A DNA stretch of 64,000 nt from Hemileia vastatrix (lineage: Eukaryota > Basidiomycota > Pucciniomycetes > Pucciniales > Zaghouaniaceae), in contig JASXTE010000004.1 in the NCBI GenBank assembly GCA_030280995.1, positions 41,164,797 to 41,228,796 of the forward strand, given 5' to 3'. The notes under the pieces were generated by a model. It did not search any database and was not told the DNA's origin. It worked only from the letters and a program-made list of their open reading frames with translations. Shown one piece after another: positions 10,301-21,499 of the stretch. The position numbers and the translations under genes were made by a program. The stretch's first letter is position 1. Each line of letters opens with the position of its first letter.

Positions 10301-10607
10301 AACTCTTATATGATATGATATGAAGATGTAAGTGATATACGATGTTTTGAGTTATGAAGTGTTATGCTGCGGAGTGCTGCGTATGAATGAGATGATGCTT
10401 ACAAATCAGTGAAATGGGACTTGATGGTGAAATCAGCACTTTTGGTTGAGAAAGTGCGGATTTGAGTGAAATAAGTGACTTATTTCATTTTGAAATCCAC
10501 CAGTATTGGGGCTAGTGTGTTTTGGAAATCCGCACTTATTTAAGTGCGGATTTGGTCAAATTTAAGTGCGGATTTGTAAGTGCGGATTTGCCAGAACTGA
10601 CACCCCC
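10301..10607 (-). mobile_element. right end (R1) of a PIF/Harbinger-like element
   Basis: The terminal sequence read inward is GGGGGTGTCAGTTCTGG, followed by AAATCCGCACTTA repeated four times in direct and inverted form within 80 bp. TAA follows on the outside. The stretch between it and the transposase ATG is the presumed promoter and leader of that gene. Confidence 0.65.
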
Positions 10608-10617
10608 TAATAAATTT

Positions 10618-10990
10618 ACAAACCTTTAGGTAGATAGAAAAAGTTTGGGGATTTGTAAAGTCATCGATTATTTTTTATTCTTTCATAAATTTTTAATAAA
10701 TAAATCTAATATTTCAATTCACATAACTAAAGTAATGAGACAACCATCTTTTTTTGTATAAAAGGTAATCATTATAAAATTAAACTGCTTCATGGAGTTC
10801 ATCTTGCCTATACCTGTGGAAAGTCCCAAACTTATTTTCTAGACTTGATCCACATTTTGGCTTGAGGAATTGTCATTCCTTTAAAACTATTGAATTTGAC
10901 TTATCTTGTTTATTTATTTATTAATTTATGTAATTATTCTAAATTTTGGTGATTTTCACCCTTTACTTCAATAAAATGCAGGGGAGGTTA
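10618..10990 (+). repeat. 3' flank of the oxygenase unit, copy 2
   Basis: Duplicate of 9147-9470 directly outside the R1 end, including CCTATACCTGTGGAAAGTCC and one TTCAATAAAATGCAGGGG unit. It has no oxygenase coding sequence upstream, so it is a truncated copy or the far side of an insertion. Confidence 0.55.
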
Positions 10991-11208
10991 TTACCAAATT
11001 TTTCAAACAGATATAGAATTGTGTTGACTTAGCTTTATTTAGAAATTCTAATTGGTGGTGAGGTGATAAAATAATGTTGGTGATGAGGTTTTTTGCACAG
11101 GTTTCAGTATTATTTTACCATCTGAAATTCCAAAAGTGCAATATTTTAGAGTCCAGTAAAGAAAAATGGTGTTATCAGAATCTCATGATATAACTATTTT
11201 TGATAAGT

Positions 11209-11520
11209 TTAAAAGTAACTATTAAATCGTGAACCAAAAAGAATATCCATTTCCTCATAGAGAAGATACATGACATTGAGCTTTTTGAAAACAGTAGTAA
11301 TTCCATTCTCCAAATCATAATCATCAATTCCAAAGCCAGTGGAATTGGAAGCAAAATGAGCCTTTTTATATTTTGATCTATAGCTTTTGAAACTCTCCTT
11401 CATTTACTTAGGATTGATGTTGATTCTCCCTTTTGTTTTCTTTTTTACTTCATTTGCCATCAGCAAAAAGTAATTGAACTTTGATGAAGGTGGACTTCTG
11501 ATTTGGGAAGGCTTAAAACA
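11209..11520 (-). pseudogene. Myb/SANT-like DNA-binding protein of a Harbinger-like element, fragment
   Basis: The minus strand encodes MANEVKKKTKGRININPK, an in-frame stop, then a segment with YRSKYKKAHFASNSTGFGID, and later EEMDILFGSR. This matches in order the better preserved gene at 61834-63233 (MANELWNKTKGRIDLLPK, KYKKAKTLSSSTGFGIT, KEMDAIFG). Proteins of this type accompany PIF/Harbinger transposases and are thought to help bind the element ends. The stop, loss of the upstream half and early end make it non-functional. It reads inward from the R2 terminus. Confidence 0.6.
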
Positions 11521-11835
11521 TAAAGAAAGAAGGAAGAAAACATGACTGGTGAAAATTTCACAATAAAATTTTTCAAATCTCAGTGAGGAGTGTGTGCCGA
11601 AGATTGATGAGAGGATTGAGGTTTGAGTATCACATGTGACAGGGATGAGGTGGGCAAGGAAGTGATGATGTGGCCAACATGTGGTTGTGAAAAAAAAATT
11701 GAAAAATAGTGCTGATTTGAGGTCATAACTGACACACATTTTTTAAATGAGTGACTTTTTTGCAAAATTTAAGTGCTGATTTGGTTTGAAATCTGCACTT
11801 AAGTTAAGTGCATATTTGCCAGAACTGACACCCTC
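11521..11835 (-). mobile_element. right end (R2) of a PIF/Harbinger-like element
   Basis: Read inward it begins GAGGGTGTCAGTTCTGGC, continues AAATATGCACTTAA, and then matches the L2 subterminal sequence at 6847-7140. The terminal Gs and the palindrome are more decayed than at L2. Confidence 0.6.
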
Positions 11836-13383
11836 TGTTATTAAATTCAAGATAATGGCTTTATTTTAGTTTTGCTAAAAATCTTTTAAATAATTGAAGA
11901 TCTCTAGCTCTGACACCCCTTATTAGGGGTCTCAAACATCAGCATACATTCCTTGTGTATTTCAGCCTCAAAACTCCATTCCAAAACACTATGATAAATG
12001 GCATACTTGTAGTTAGGGGTCTCAAACATAAGGTTTAATAACCCCTGATTTTGTACTAAGATATATATTTGTCTGTACCAGGTTCTTTCTTATCATGAAA
12101 AGGGGATGAATTATATAAATATTTTATATGTAACTGAAAAAGGGTAGGCTGAGGTGCATACACCCCATTCAAGTACACCAGTACTGAGAAGTCATACTTC
12201 AAATAAAAATGATCAAATTTGTACCAATTTTTTGATTTGTTTGACGCCCTCTATTTGATTTATTACTATTGTATTCAAAGGCTTCATTATTTCATCAATT
12301 TCAAAGGTATCTCTGTATTTATTGGACCACAAAAAATTTATAAGCACTAAATAAGTAAAAAAAAATTATTCTGATTACTATCATAATCATCATAAAAAAA
12401 CTGTAGAACTATTATAAAGTCTTATATTATTATTAAATTGGTTATAAGGGTCATTCTTTAATATTTTTATAATTTCTGAAAAAACTATAAATAGGTATTA
12501 GAGTATTACACCAATTATGCATTACTTATTATTTTTCAACCTATTATAATTTATTATTAGAGCCTGCTTATTTGGCTAATCGAGGTGAATTTGTGCTATA
12601 GCTAAATTTTTTATTTTAGCCTTCTTATCTAGTTAGTTCCATGTGAAACCTTTATAAAATTCAACTCATATTTTATTTCCTAAATATTTTGATAATTGGT
12701 GAATTTAATTAAGAATTTGTTGTGTATTTCTCTGTTTTATAAAAAAACTACTTTTTTATTGATGAAGGTGTAAGGATTTTTTTTTAATGGATTATGTTTA
12801 AAGGATTATTATTTTTATTTCATTACTTTTTTCACTTAATTTTTGATTTAGTATTCAAATAATAGGATACATATACCATAAGTATTTTATGGCTGAGTGT
12901 TATTAGAGTCAATTACTTTTTATATAAGGATTATTTTAAGGGATTAATACTAGGGTTTCCAATATTATATTATTAATTTTATTGTTTTAGTGTGCATCTT
13001 AAATATATTGTGGAATAAATTCTGGTGTCTGTTTTAATTTTTATTGATACACCTGTGTTATGGTGAGGTATCTTAATCTTTACTCCTACCAGTATCAACT
13101 CACACAAACAATATCATTTTTTGTTACTCATTATTTAGTGTAACTCATTTCCTTGGAATATTTTTATATATTATTTCATCCTTTTTAACGGGTTTTAAAT
13201 TTTTCAATAATATATTTCCTGAAGATCTTCAATTTTTTTTATTTAACAGTCTATTACATTTACCTTCCTTAATCTTTTTGAAGACCAATAAAAAATTTTC
13301 TTAAGCTCCCAAATCCAAATTTCATAACCTCATATTTAATTCTAGGAAGGTAGTGGTTGCTCTTTCACAGGATTCTTTCCATC
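11836..13383. other. AT-rich stretch without a recognisable gene
   Basis: The segment TTAGGGGTCTCAAACAT occurs twice (near 11924 and 12015), suggesting transposon debris. The remainder is AT-rich sequence with no frame of protein-like composition. Confidence 0.55.
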
Positions 13384-13720
13384 TCTTCCAAGCTGTGCTC
13401 TTTTCCCATAGTACTCTAAGACTTATACAACAGTTAACAAGAAAAGAAGGAAAAACTCAAAATCTACTAATCTAAGTGGAAAAAATGGCTTCTTCTTCAA
13501 TGTGCTTTGGTGTTACTAATGAGAATTTCACAAAAGGAATAAAATCTGTTGACAAGAACCTGTATCTTATTTATCTTTATTTTGAAAGATTGACAACAAA
13601 TTTGAAAAGAAAGAAGATATCAACCCTGAAAAAATTTTGGATGCTTAAGATAAATCTTCTCAAAATAATTATAGATGATTTTTTTCTCTTAATCAAACAA
13701 TTCTCTTTTTTGAACTAAAA
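13384..13720 (+). pseudogene. Myb/SANT-like gene relic, left half of a split Harbinger-like element
   Basis: The frame containing SSSMCFGVTNENFTKGIKSV and YFERL aligns with SSSTGFGITDLKISKGIKSI and YFKEM of the gene at 61834. Just after it, a shifted frame reads EKKEDINPEKILDA where the other gene has GKQADVNPANMLDG. Several frameshifts have occurred. It lies 360 bp from the gypsy-1 insertion point. A matching transposase relic on the minus strand lies just across gypsy-1 (49556 onward), so both are probably one element that gypsy-1 interrupted. Confidence 0.5.
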
Positions 13721-14085
13721 AAGTCTGATTAAACTGCTACTATAGGATTGATAGATCTAGATACAAGAAATAAAAGTCTGTTAAGCCCATCCAATTACTC
13801 ACTTTTCATTTCTATATTTATTAATTTATTGTAACAGACTGGTGAAAAAATGCAAGCTCTATGATTAATACAATCTGATTGAAAGTAACAATAATTTTGA
13901 GTGTGCCACTGATAAATTCTTTTATTGAATTTTTGCATAAAATTAATCAGCTGAAAAATACTGAGATTAATCAAAATATAATTAAGAGTTTTGACACATA
14001 TTTATTTTTTAAAAAAATAAAGGGTTATGACTTGACCCTAGACAACCACTGTGAAGAGCAATGAATTTTTTTTCCTGTTCGACAT

Positions 14086-15153
14086 TGTGGTAGTCTAAAG
14101 TTTAGTAGGGTACTTAATTTAACTATAAAGGAGTTTTTTGGGGATGATTACTGAAATTGAGAAGTGCAATCTAATTTTAAAATGGTTATATTAAATAAAT
14201 TGAGTATTAAAAGTGGTTAAAAAGGGTTAATTTTATGGGTCAAGATTTAACAAATAATTACTGGACAGGAAATAAAAGTATAGGTCTAAAAGTGCATTGA
14301 AATTAAATTCAGGAGTCTCAAGAAACTTTGGGAATTTTTTTGAAATTTTTACTATTTTTCTTCTATTTTTAATAATCTTATAATGTATTTTTGGTTATTT
14401 TTGATTTTTCATAATCTACTTAACTTTGATATTTTTTTACTAGGTGAATAGGGCTGTTCAGATTACAAAAATTAAGATGGATTATAAAGGAGAAGTATCT
14501 CTATCATCTATAATTTTTCTAGATTTTCTATTAATATTTTAAAGGTTCTAATTGAGTCCAGAAGTCTGTACAAGCTTGAGAATGCTCCAGTTAAGGAAAG
14601 TAGGGCGTGTGAAATACTATGCATATAAACCCTGTAGACTCAAAATTATATAGAGGATAGAGATAGATACATAGAGACAGCCAACCACAACAACGCATAT
14701 TATAACAATCATTTACTATATTCATAACAAATTATAAAATTGTAATACCCTTATAAATATAACACTTTTACGTAACAATTTATTAATTTCACTCATCATC
14801 ACATATAGTAGCATATAGGGTGCCATTTAAAAGTGTCATCACCAGGGATCAGATTTTAACAAAATAATCTTACAAAAATAAAAGCTTCATAAAAGTATTT
14901 TTTTCAATCATTTAAATAACTTTTCTGAATACAGCTTCACTGTTGTGTTTCTCAACCTCATTATAAAGAACACTGATTCTAAATATCAACACTGTCAATA
15001 ACATATTGTCTGATGGTAATTTCTTATCAAGTAGATGTTATAACTTAGTTAATTGTGAACTCTTTATTTACTCAAAGGGACAGGGTTTTCTTCATTTTAT
15101 CCAACTCCCTTGGATTCTGCTTACAGCAAGGTGACTGTAAGAGTCTTTCTACA
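14086..15153 (+). repeat. 5' LTR of gypsy-1
   Basis: 1068 bp, TG...CA, visibly diverged from its partner at 48474-49555 by many substitutions and small gaps. The 3' end GCAAGGTGACTGTAAGAGT is shared with the gypsy-2 LTR, so the two elements are related families. Confidence 0.9.
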
Positions 15154-15156
15154 TTG

Positions 15157-15175
15157 GTGGTGCCCAATTTGGTGT
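15157..15175 (+). promoter_or_regulatory. gypsy-1 primer binding site (probable)
   Basis: TGGTGCCCAATTTGG starts four bases after the LTR. In gypsy-2 the same place reads TGGCGCCCAAGATGG. The first bases of that version match the complement of tRNA-Lys(1,2)-type 3' ends used by some other retroelements. The tRNA assignment is inference. Confidence 0.5.
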
Positions 15176-15290
15176 TCAAATTCTCTAGCTTTTAATTGAT
15201 TTTACTTGGTATCTGGACTTTCTTAGTCTTTAAGATGATTATTAAATGAACACTTATCCTATTTTTTAATGGTTTTATCTTATAATTTTG

Positions 15291-17800
15291 TGATTTCTTC
15301 TGCTTCTGGATCTGGTGTTTCTCTTCCTGTCGGTGCTTCAGTCATGATTTTTTCTTGGGATGGGCCCAAGTTTAATGGGGAAGAAGTTAACACCACGCAA
15401 TATGGGGGGCGGACTTGCTAGCAAGTCCGCAACCTTGAACCCTAATTCATATCTTTTTGAGCACACATTGAGGAAGTGATGAAACCATCATGAAGAAGTA
15501 TTGAATTTACTTTGAACACACCTTGAAGCTCATGTGAACACAAATGGGGCTACAAGGGCTGGAAAGGCTGGAGAGAGGGGTGAGGAAGGGTGTATGGGGT
15601 AGCGAAAAGGTTGGGAAAGAGTTGGAAGGGAAGATTAAGGGTTCCGAGGCATTTTAAATGAAGAAAAGGGTCTGGGAGAGGTTGAGAGGGGTGAAATGGG
15701 GATCAAAAGAGGATGGCATACAATGGGGCTGGGAGGATAGCGAAAGGCATGGGAAGGGAAGACAAGCATGTGTTGATAGAATTGAAAGGGATGGAGATTG
15801 GTGCAAACAGAGTGTGAAAATAGGAGGATGAACTCTGTTCTTCGGGCGAAGAACAGAGTTCACTTCCATAAAATATTAGCTGAAACATAGTTTTCAATTC
15901 TGTAAAAACAGTTGTAAGTAATAGAAAAAGTCACTGATTTTTTTTATATGTAATCTGAAATTTTTTAATAAAATTATTGTATTTAAGAATTGCAATATTG
16001 TCAATCAATTTTTATTGATCAAATTAATTTAATAAAGTATTATTTTAATAAGCTGTTTCAAAAAATACTTTGCATTGAGTAGACTCATGAAATGATTTTT
16101 TCTGGCTTCCATTCAGTTATCCTCACACTTTCACTATGTTTTCAATATAGATCCATTGTTATTTGTGTGATACTTCAAGTGAAAGTTCAGTATTACTTCA
16201 GTCTGAGTTCCATCTGATTTCCATCTGACTTCAAGTTGCGGACTTGCTAGCAAGTCCTCCCCCTATATTGCGTGGTCTAAATGGCTCTTGAATTTCTATG
16301 AAGCTTCTACTGCTGTTGATGGGGCTTCAAATTTGGACATGGTGAAGCATATTAGGTTCTTTATTGTGGAAAGAGAGGTAGAAACAGAAGTCATTTCTAT
16401 GGATGGTTATAAAAGATGGAACTGGTTGAAATTGTAAAAGGAGATAGTTAATAAATAGGGTGTCAGGTATACTATGGTGGACCCTAACAAGATTTTCAGT
16501 GATTGGAAAGCAAAGGGTTGAGTTTCAACTATGGTGGACTTCATAAAGTTATGCAGGCATTTTGATGAAGTGGTGGAATATTTGATTCTGGCGGAGGAAA
16601 TAGGCCATAAAAATCAGGATAAGGATTTATTTTGGTCATCACTCAGCAGGGAAATCAGAATGGATGTGTTGAAGGAGCTGTCTAGAAAAAACTTGATGAA
16701 GTACTTACCAAATGGAGAACAGAAACTTCTTTCTCTGGAGGTAATCAAAGAAAGAATTCAGGTTTATTTAAAATTGATAGCTTTGGTCAAGTATCAGGAG
16801 TCCTGTAGTCAATATTTTAGCAAGTTTAGTGAAGTTTTGGAAAAAAATAATGATATTATGGTCAAGACTCAAGAGGAAGAGAAGTCTTAGTTGGGTCAGC
16901 CTGTTGCTAAGCTTGAGGGTGATGTTGATAATAAAATGGTTGATCATTTAGCTGACTTAATAAGCAGCTCAAAATATTTGTTCAAAAAACTCAGAAGGAC
17001 AACAGAGCGCCTGTGGATTTAACTTCAACCTCTTCTTCTTATCAATCTTGGTAATATGAGAGGAGGAACTATGGCTTTAATGGAAATGGAAACTGGTTTA
17101 ATAGGCATGGAAATGGAAATGGTGGTAGTAATGGTAGTGCAAGTAGTGGAAATAGCTATAGAGGTGGTTATGGCAACCCTAGGGTGTGCTCCTATTGTAA
17201 TTGGAGGGGGAACAAGGAAGCAGATTGTTATTTTTTGGACAAGGACTTGCAGGCTGGTAGAGTAAAACTTGATGGAAAGGTTTACAAATTCCCTGATGGA
17301 TCTTTCATCAAATCCATAGATGGGAAAGCACCTTAGTATTTAGTTAGGAGTAATTCGATGGCTGAAAGGAGAACCAGATTTTAAGAATTAACTGATTATG
17401 ATGAAAATACTAAAGGTGGTAAAAAAATGGTGGTACTGATGGTGGTAAATTAGATAAGGGTAAAGAAAAGTAGGTCAGTAAGGCCACTTTTACAACTTAA
17501 TTTGGTGGATTAGAGTTGGTAAGGGCTTCTAGAGTGGATGGAAGCTTCATGATTGGTGAATATGATGTTAATGCTGCTAGAAGAGCAGCTTCTACTAAGG
17601 CTAAAAGTAGCATTCAGAGCCAACTTAGGGCTAAACTGGGCAAGGCTGAAAATAAAAAGATTGAGAAAAAACATTACTCTAAGGACAAAATTTATAAAAT
17701 TCAGGAGGGAATGGCGGAAATGGGGCCTCCCAGTTATGGCAAATTTGATTTAAATGATGAGCATATGCCTGTGGAAGAAGAATCCAATACCCGCTGCTTT
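15291..17800 (+). pseudogene. gypsy-1 gag, decayed
   Basis: It aligns with the gypsy-2 gag through SWDGPKFNGEE (near 15355), FDEVVEYLILAEEIGH (16561) and a SSIQSQLRAKLGKAE segment (17605). The start codon is lost (ATG to ATT at the aligned site). The zinc-knuckle region is present around 17185-17230 but degraded, and many stops occur. An 887-bp CACTA-like MITE interrupts codons near 15390. The longest surviving piece is 16531-16890. The Gag would package element RNA in the cytoplasm. Near 17785 it jumps directly to reverse transcriptase sequence. Confidence 0.75.
15391..16277. mobile_element. CACTA-like MITE, 887 bp, copy inside gypsy-1 gag
   Basis: The terminus CACCACGCAATATGGGGGGC is followed by the palindrome GGACTTGCTAGCAAGTCC; the right end mirrors it. 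The 3-bp duplication TAA lies at 15388-15390 and 16278-16280, and the gag sequence resumes exactly after it. It is nearly identical to the 887-bp copy at 52828-53714 (a few substitutions). It contains a perfect 15-bp hairpin at 15830-15861. No transposase; mobilised in trans if at all. Confidence 0.85.
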
Positions 17801-20800
17801 AAAAGAAGATTATATTGAAGTTATTAGAGAAAGAATTTGAGCTGGATAATACCAACAATCATCATCAAGTTATTCAAGTCCAGTATTCTTTATTAAAAAC
17901 TTAATGGAAAGCTTAGAGTAGCTTATGATTTAAGGGAACTAAACACCACAAAAAAATAGCCAGCACCTGCTAGCAGGTGCCAACCCCTCAATCCATTTTT
18001 GATTCAAGAATAACTCAGATCTGATACCGTTCAAGCTGTCATTCTAAGTGTTCAGTGTACAGTCTTCTCAGAATAATTACAGCTGAGCTAAAACTGAATC
18101 AAATCAAATATAAGGATTGGCACCTGCTATCAGGTGTCCACATTTTTTTTCTGGTTAAATAGGGTTACAATAAAAGTTTCAGGAATACCACCTAGTGCAG
18201 AGGAATTTGTAGAAATGTTTGCAAGGAGAGTGTATTATGGTTTGGGAGATATAATGGGGGTAAATAAAAAAATATAGTTGCATCTGGACTCTAGACCTCT
18301 TACATTTTTGATACACCACTTGGACAAATACGACTAACAAGATTACCTCAAGGAGCAACAAATTCAGTTGCTGTATATTAAGCTCAGATGGCTTGGATTC
18401 TAAAAGTGAAATTCCACAATATGATAGTATATTTCTTGATGATGGCTGAGTAAAAGGACCTTCAAAAGATTATATTAATGAATTACTGAAGGAGAATCCA
18501 GGGATAAGAAAATTTATCTGGAAATATGCTGTTATATTAGAGAGGATTTTGTTTAAGATAGAAGTGGCTGGTTTAACAATTTCAGGTTCCAAATTTTCTT
18601 GTTGTGTTCCAGCTTTAGAAATCTTAGGTCATGTGGTATATAGAGAGGGTAAAATTATGTCAAAGAAGAAATTAAATAAAATTTAGTCCTGTCCAAGACC
18701 CAAGAATACAACCAAAGTCAGAGGGTTTTTAGGCATGTTTTTTTATGTTAGAAAGTTTATTAAGTACTTTTTTTCATTGGCTGCTCCTTTGAGATCGCTG
18801 AATAGGAAGGTTGCTGACTGGGAGTTGGATGAAGAGTGTGAATAGGAATTTATTAGGTTAAAGAAAGTAGTTGGGGAAGATGTTTTCCTGCACAATTTAG
18901 ATTATGGGAAATATGCAGGCCGGATTTATTTAGCAGTGGATTCAAGTCAAATTGCTTCTGGGGAAGTTCAGTCTCAAATGGATAAAGCTAGCTATATTAG
19001 ACCTGTCAGGTATGAATAGGTGGTTCTTACTGAGGTGGAATCAAGATATTCTCAACCTAAATTGGAACTTTGTGGTGTGGAAAAAATCTTAAAGAAACTT
19101 CAAAATATCTTATGGGGACAACACTTTGAATTACAAGTTGATGCTAAATCTTTAATTCAAGTGATCAATTCCCCAAATTTACCAAATGCGCCCATGACTA
19201 GATGGGTAGCTTTTATTAATTATTTTACTTTTGATTTAGTTCAAAAGCCTGGAAAGACTTTTACTATGCCAGATGGATTATCAAGAAGACTGCCTACCAA
19301 AGAGGCTTCTGACTCACAGGAATTCAATGAAGATATACCTGTGATTAAAGCCAGTACAAAAGGTGCTGAAGACTTTCCTTAACTACCCCATGAGGTTAAA
19401 CTGGTATGATTAATATCTGTGGATAGAGATGATGAATACCTCCACCATGAGGATAAACTGGAAAATAATTAAAAAATGATAAATTATGTGCTTGGGGAGT
19501 TTGATGATGGTGTAGATAAATTCAGTAAAAATGAGGTTGGAGATGTTGTGTATATGGGTGAGGATGGTGAAATAGTGTGGGATAGTAAAAATTTGGTGAA
19601 TGATGTATATGTTGGAGTTTTAGAAAATTTGTTTAAAGAGAGGTTGGGTGTAAATAAAAATTTTGTTAAGCAGAGGCTGGAAAAAGATTAAGATGATGAT
19701 GCTGAAAAGAGTAAAGGGGAAAAAGACAAAAATGTGGTTGATAAAAGGTTTGAAGGTTCAAAAATGGAAAATTCAAAAGCTTTAATGATAAAAAGGCAAA
19801 TTCTAGGATTAAAATTATTTGCTCATTCATGTGCAGGTAATCTATGAGATAGGGAAGTGCCTGTTGAAATAATATTAATGTATTTTCAAGATGATGTCTG
19901 GGGAAAGACAGGATTTTATTTTAAAATGGATAAATATTTATTAATGTTGTCAAGGCCAGATAGTTGTGATAATGCTGAATGGGTGGCTATCAAAAGGAAG
20001 TCACTGTAATTTTATCTATCTGGTAGAAGATTAATTAGGAGGATGTATCCAAATCCTCAAGTAGTTATTACTCAAAAGAAAGGGAAAGAAATATTTATAA
20101 TATCACTGCATGAATATCTTGGGCATAGAGGAGTTGGTGAAACTGATAGAGGAATTTCTGATATATTATGGTGGCTAGAAATGAAGTTGACTTTTAAAAA
20201 ATGGGTTCAGTCATGTGAAGAATGTCAAAGGAGAAGTTATTTAAGGCCAAAGGAACCTGGAAATGCAACCGGTGAAAACACTCTTTTTGGTAGGGTTAGT
20301 TTGGATGCTGTTCATATTAAGGAGGGGAGATATAAATATTTGATTGTAGCCAGAGATTATTTATCTGGTTGAGTAGAGTATGAACCTCTTATCAATTTGA
20401 ATTCCAGGAATTTGGCAGATTTTTTGATTAAAAATTGGGTATATAGGTATGGAGTGATGAATTTGGTAATGGTTGATGGAGGTCCTAAATTTGGGACAGA
20501 GTTTAGAGAGGCTATATAAAAATTTTGATCAAAGATTAGGGTAGCGGCCCCATATTATCCCAAAGATAAAGGAATGGTAGAAAGAGGGCATAAAGTTATC
20601 AAGGACACTTTAGTTAAAATGTGTTGATCAAGTGCTGATAGTGGAGGCACTATTTACCATTAATTTTATTTGTTGACAGAATCACATCCAAAAGGACAAC
20701 TAGATATTCACCACATTAACTAGTTTTTGGACAGAAAGAAGTTTTAACAGTTGATTTAGAGTCTGAATCATATCTTGGAGTGGATCAAGACACAGTCAAA

Positions 20801-21170
20801 ACTACTGAAGAATTATTATGTGCAAGAATGGTTCAGTTAGAAAAGAAAGAAGAAGCTCTAGAAAAGGCATATTTGAAAATGATGAATATTAGGAATTAGT
20901 CAGTTAGATATTGGGATAAGAGGTTAGCTCATATGTTAAGAAAGCCTTTGAATATTAGAGATATGGTCTTGGTGTATAATTGGAGTTTGGAAAGTCAGTG
21001 GGGAATTTTTTTGCAAATAGGTAGAATGGACCATACAGAGTTAGAGAACAGGCATCTGGGGGCTCATATGTTTTAGAAGAATTGGATGGAGATATTTTGA
21101 AAAAGAGGGTAGCTGCTGATCAATTCAAGTGGTTCTATCCTAGGGGAACAAGATGTGCTGAAGTATAACT
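17785..21170 (+). pseudogene. gypsy-1 pol (RT, RNase H, integrase), decayed
   Basis: The protease and the start of RT are deleted, the sequence resuming at the LKEDYIEV-like segment near 17800. RT motifs follow: PQGATNSVAVY near 18340, then FLDDG near 18435, where the Asp pair is still intact. RNase H is 18780-19250, with the surviving piece 19020-19382 holding ESRYSQPKLELCGV and QVDAKSLIQVI. Integrase covers about 19830-20950, with an HEYLGHRGVGE / CEECQRR zinc region at 20106-20232 and the LDAVHI Asp. Many TAG, TAA and TGA codons and a 213-bp CACTA-like MITE (17944-18156) interrupt it. Not functional. Confidence 0.8.
17944..18156. mobile_element. CACTA-like MITE, 213 bp, copy inside gypsy-1 pol
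   Basis: It starts CACCAC and ends CTGGTT, with subterminal palindromes CACCTGCTAGCAGGTG (left) and CACCTGCTATCAGGTG (right). The RT sequence resumes at 18157; the duplicated bases are AAA if the last base is a mutated G. It is the same length as the copy at 51418-51630. Confidence 0.75.
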
Positions 21171-21458
21171 CCAAAATAATGATAAACTACCATCTATTGT
21201 TACAAGGAATAACTCCAAAATGAGGATAAACTATTTACCAATATAATGAAGATTTCCTCTCAAATTAGGATAAACTACTTTATCATTGTTTAAAGAAGAT
21301 TTACTCTGCAAGAGATTATAAAGTAAAACTATCACTAAAATTATAAATCATTAAATTTAAATGTTGAATGTTTATGGTAAGTAGTTGGGTTAGACTGTAT
21401 CTATTTTTTGTAGAAGTGTTCACAGGGGAACCTTCTAAATTTAATATTGGTAAGTTTG

Positions 21459-21499
21459 GGGGTAATTGATGGGCTGGCTGCTCTATACACAATTACCCC
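21459..21499 (+). promoter_or_regulatory. conserved hairpin downstream of gypsy-1 pol
   Basis: GGGGTAATTG pairs perfectly with CAATTACCCC across a 21-base loop. The same hairpin and flanks occur in gypsy-2 at 35244-35284, while surrounding non-coding DNA has diverged. Its role is unknown; RNA 3'-end formation, packaging or export are possibilities. Confidence 0.5.

Noticed and set aside
15654..15897. Two minus-strand ORFs in the 887-bp MITE, repeated at 53091-53334
   Set aside because: Identical in both copies because the DNA is nearly identical; no family resemblance, and the hairpin lies inside the frame.
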